Below are positions 61,508 to 64,000 of a DNA stretch of 64,000 nt, in pieces. Below the pieces are notes generated by a model. It saw only the letters and a list, made by a program, of their open reading frames with translations. It ran no database searches and had not been told where the DNA came from. The stretch is from Streptomyces sp. NBC_01197 (GTDB taxonomy: Bacteria; Actinomycetota; Actinomycetes; Streptomycetales; Streptomycetaceae). Position 1 is the first letter of the stretch; every line of letters begins with the position of its first letter. The stretch spans positions 7,022,001-7,086,000 of the forward strand of contig NZ_CP108569.1 in the NCBI RefSeq assembly GCF_036010505.1, written 5' to 3'. Both the position numbers and the translations under genes were made by a program.

Positions 61508-62644
61508 TCAGTAGCGCAGATCGGCCGCGATGCGGTCGTGGTCGGCGAGCGTGCCGTCGGCTACGAAGACGACCTCGGCCCCGGTGTCCAGCGCCAGCTC
61601 CACGAGCTCATCGACGATGTCCTCACGGACGGCCTCGCCGTCGGGAGACGGCGTCGCCGGTCCCGGCGGATCGACCGGGATCAGATGGCCCTCCTTCACC
61701 CGCACGGTCCGCTGGAAGTTCTCCTCGACCGCCAGCAGGGCGACGCGGCCCTCCCGTACCGACTCCCACACCTCGTCGAGGCCCGCTGCGAAGGTCCGCC
61801 TGCCGCGCGCGGCGACGAGCCGGTCCGCCGTCCGTGCGGCTGTCCGCTCCCGGAATTCGCGCAGGCTCGGCTCCAGCTCCCGGTACAGCTCGGGTGCGGG
61901 GCCGTTCACCAGACCACCGGTGAGGATCTTGGCCGACGCGTGCCGGGTGGCGGTCCCCACGTCCTCCAGGAGGCTCAGCGCGGGGGCCAGACCCACCACG
62001 AAGAGCGGCCGGGGGGTGGCGGCGAGGACCGCGGCGAGCGCACTGTCCACGTCACGCAGGTACCGCCGGGTCTCCTCGTCCTGGAACGTACTGGCCACGT
62101 CACCGATGCGCTCCTCGCGCTGCGGATCGGTCTGCAGCTCCTCAGGGGTGACCGGGAAGCTGTTGCCCGTGTGCTCGCGCAACCTCCCCTGGGACCCGTC
62201 CCAGAGCGTGGCGCGGGTAGCGGCCACGACGAGCACCCAGTACGGGGTGGCCCGGGCCCGTGCGGCGACCAGGTTCCTGGTGAGGTAGCTGTCGCTGATC
62301 ACCACGCGCTCCGGGACCTCTCTCGGCAGCACCCACGTCTGGTACGTGTCGGCACTCGCGAAGATCACCAGCCCGTCCTGGGAGTACCGCAGATCGACGT
62401 CCGTGTGCGCCCGGTCGAGCTGGGCCCTGAGCCCGGCCCGCACCTCCCGCGGCAGCGGTTCACCGCCGTTGGTCCAGCTGTCGATCCGGCGGCCCGCCTC
62501 GGTCACAAGATTGCGCAGCCGCACCGCGTCCTGGGCGTTGTCCGTCTCGCGCCGGTGCGTCGGCATACTCACGGACACCACCGGATGGGGCTGCTTCTTG
62601 CGCAGGATCTGCAGGACCGCAGGCGTCAGAGCGTTGGTTTCCAT
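61508..62644 (-). CDS. Bacterial eRF1-like (baeRF3/Balon-type) ribosome-associated factor
   Basis: The 378-residue protein has an N-terminal domain with PVVSVSMPTHRRETDNAQD, a central segment (RATPYWVLVVAATRATLWDGSQGRL) and a C-terminal eRF1 domain 3-like/L7Ae-type part (VALLAVEENFQRTVRVKEG, VDELVELALDTGAEVVFVADG). This three-part layout is that of the bacterial aRF1-like family that includes the hibernation factor Balon. It may enter the ribosomal A site during stress or starvation. No peptide-release GGQ motif is seen. Confidence 0.75.
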   Translation of the reverse strand: METNALTPAVLQILRKKQPHPVVSVSMPTHRRETDNAQDAVRLRNLVTEAGRRIDSWTNGGEPLPREVRAGLRAQLDRAHTDVDLRYSQDGLVIFASADTYQTWVLPREVPERVVISDSYLTRNLVAARARATPYWVLVVAATRATLWDGSQGRLREHTGNSFPVTPEELQTDPQREERIGDVASTFQDEETRRYLRDVDSALAAVLAATPRPLFVVGLAPALSLLEDVGTATRHASAKILTGGLVNGPAPELYRELEPSLREFRERTAARTADRLVAARGRRTFAAGLDEVWESVREGRVALLAVEENFQRTVRVKEGHLIPVDPPGPATPSPDGEAVREDIVDELVELALDTGAEVVFVADGTLADHDRIAADLRY

Positions 62645-62741
62645 GACTCCCTTTCTGGTACTGGTGCCCCTTCACGATCCACCAGCCGCCGCACGGCTGC
62701 ATCCGGACGCGGCCCGCCCGCATCCGTGATTAGCATGGCGA

Positions 62742-64000
62742 ATGGCGAAGGACAGCCCCGTAATCGACGTGGTGACGGAAGCCCTGGCGGAGCTCCATGA
62801 CCGGCTCGGCGCACTGCGGGACGGCGCGGTCGCCGACTACATCCCGCAGCTGGCGCTCGCCGACCCGGACACCTTCGGGCTATCACTGGTGAGCATGTAC
62901 GGACACCGGTACCGGGCGGGCGACGCGGAACTGCCGTTCACCCTCCAGTCGGTGTCGAAGCCGTTCGTGTACGCGCTCGTACTCTCGCTGCTGGGCCTCG
63001 ACGAAGTGACCCGGTGGGTGGGTACGGAACCGAGCGGCGAGGGCTACAACGCGATCAGCCTGGAGCCGGACACGGGACGGCCGGACAACGCGATGATCAA
63101 CGCGGGGGCCATCGCCACCACCGCGCTGGTGCCCGGCCGCACCGGCGCGGAGCGGTTCGCGCGCATCCTGGACTGCCTGAGCCGCTTCGCGGGCCGCCGG
63201 CTGGACGTCGACGAGACCGTGCACGCGTCGGAGGGGGAGACCGGTGACCGCAACCGCGCGCTCGCGTACCTGATGAGCAGCCTCGGGGCGCTGCCCGGTC
63301 CGCCCTCGGTCGTGGACACCTACTTCCGGCAGTGTGCGGTACGGGTCACCACCGGCGATCTCGCGGTGATGGCGGCGACCCTGGGCAACGGGGGCGTCAA
63401 CCCGGTGACCGGCGAGAAGGTGGTGTCCGAGACCGTCGCCTGCCAGGTACTCGCGGTGATGGCGTCCTGCGGGATGTACGACGCGTCCGGTGCGTGGCTG
63501 CTGCGGGTGGGCCTGCCGGCGAAGAGCGGGGTGTCCGGCGGGCTGATCGCGGTGAGCCCGGCGCGGTTCGGGGTCGCCGTCCACAGCCCGCCCCTCGACA
63601 CCACGGGCACTCCGGTGCGCGGCATCGAGGCGCTGCGTGAGCTGTCCGAGCGGTTCGGGCTGCATATAATGCGCCATCCCACGCTGTCCGCACCCACCAT
63701 CACGGAGGCGGACCACGGGGCTCGGACGGGGCTGGTGGCCGCACAGGGCGCGCTGGACTTCACCGCGGCCGAACGGCTGCTGCACGGGCTGTCCGAAGTG
63801 GCCCCGGAGTCCGGCGGCTGGGTGGTGCTCGACCTGCTCGACGTGACCAGCGTGGAACCCTCCGGCGCCTCGCTCGTGGCCTCCGCGCTGGCCCGGCTGG
63901 AGGGAGAGGGGCACCGGGTGGCCGTCGTGGTCGATCCGCGTGCGCCGGGCGGGGCGCGGCTGACGCCCTGGCAGAGGTTCCCGTCCCGTGAGGAGGCCGT
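62742..64000 (+). CDS. glsA: Glutaminase A with C-terminal STAS domain (cut at window end)
   Basis: The open frame starts at ATG 62742 and runs off the window (419 codons seen). It has the serine-dependent beta-lactamase-type glutaminase motifs: LPFTLQSVSKPFVYAL (SxxK, about residue 66), NAMINAGAIATTAL and RVGLPAKSGVSGGLIAVSP (KSG, about 256). It deamidates glutamine to glutamate and ammonia. After about residue 310 a STAS-like domain begins (VVLDLLDVTSVEPSGASLVASALARL), an architecture seen in some bacterial glutaminases. The 3' end is missing. Confidence 0.9.
   Translation, partial: MAKDSPVIDVVTEALAELHDRLGALRDGAVADYIPQLALADPDTFGLSLVSMYGHRYRAGDAELPFTLQSVSKPFVYALVLSLLGLDEVTRWVGTEPSGEGYNAISLEPDTGRPDNAMINAGAIATTALVPGRTGAERFARILDCLSRFAGRRLDVDETVHASEGETGDRNRALAYLMSSLGALPGPPSVVDTYFRQCAVRVTTGDLAVMAATLGNGGVNPVTGEKVVSETVACQVLAVMASCGMYDASGAWLLRVGLPAKSGVSGGLIAVSPARFGVAVHSPPLDTTGTPVRGIEALRELSERFGLHIMRHPTLSAPTITEADHGARTGLVAAQGALDFTAAERLLHGLSEVAPESGGWVVLDLLDVTSVEPSGASLVASALARLEGEGHRVAVVVDPRAPGGARLTPWQRFPSREEA

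Noticed and set aside
60769..61923. Plus-strand Arg-rich frame overlapping DUF5709
   Set aside because: Shadow frame; the DUF5709 frame has the conserved family segments and a proper RBS.
1..64000. tRNA, rRNA or riboswitch genes
   Set aside because: No cloverleaf with conserved GGTTCGAATCC-type arm and no rRNA-like block was recognised on either strand; a covariance search would be needed to exclude small RNAs.

Overview
The window is high-GC actinobacterial DNA and almost certainly from Streptomyces or a close relative. GTG starts are frequent, codons are strongly GC-biased at the third position, and many families are typical of that group: a mycothiol-dependent maleylpyruvate isomerase-like enzyme, a deazaflavin-dependent nitroreductase-like protein, Rv1733c, DUF6643, DUF5709, a double TerD protein and a RsbW-like ATPase. 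I found no rRNA, tRNA or CRISPR array. Family names below come from reading translated sequence and motifs; no database search was run.

Region 1 (1-3.9 kb): a truncated, probably TetR-type regulator diverges from an FAD monooxygenase. It is followed by a patchwork of mobile DNA: an intact IS110-type transposase, a short mutator-like fragment, the 3' half of an IS630-type transposase and a SnoaL-like orf. All of it lies between perfect inverted repeats that abut TA dinucleotides (about 1420 and 3918).

Region 2 (3.9-31 kb): ordinary accessory metabolism and regulation. It holds an M20 dipeptidase, a geranylgeranyl-reductase-like flavoprotein, an alpha/beta hydrolase-fold protein lacking its serine, a TetR/F420 pair with twin operators, a NarL-type two-component system, a ROK/MFS pair, a TetR/APC permease/YtcJ amidohydrolase set, a Cds1-like PLP enzyme, and a DeoR regulator. 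It ends with a large membrane hydrolase convergent with a beta-helix/AAA+ protein, an Rv1733c protein and a frameshifted MOSC pseudogene.

Region 3 (31-39 kb): DUF6643, TerD, an HpnB-like glycosyltransferase, a second glutamate-racemase-like enzyme, a PH-like membrane protein, apolipoprotein N-acyltransferase, a NUDIX hydrolase and a 3-hydroxybutyrate-dehydrogenase-like SDR.

Region 4 (39.05-45.47 kb) is the most interesting part. Five minus-strand genes look like one biosynthetic locus. In transcription order they encode a small secreted protein, a class I terpene synthase, a class II-type terpene cyclase with an unusual DTDCT motif, a WS/DGAT-type acyltransferase fused to a C-terminal acyl-carrier domain, and a KAS III (FabH-like) enzyme. 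I infer that a cyclised terpenol is esterified with an acyl group carried in cis on the acyltransferase.

Region 5 (45.6-64 kb): divergent PaaX and XRE-cupin regulators, a stand-alone EfeO/M75 protein, a secreted phosphoesterase, an exported LppX-like protein, a complete polar-amino-acid-type ABC operon with an M20 peptidase and RpiR regulator, a methyltransferase, phosphoglucomutase, a short second Rho factor, DUF5709, a bacterial eRF1-like (Balon-type) ribosome factor, and a glutaminase-STAS gene cut by the window edge.
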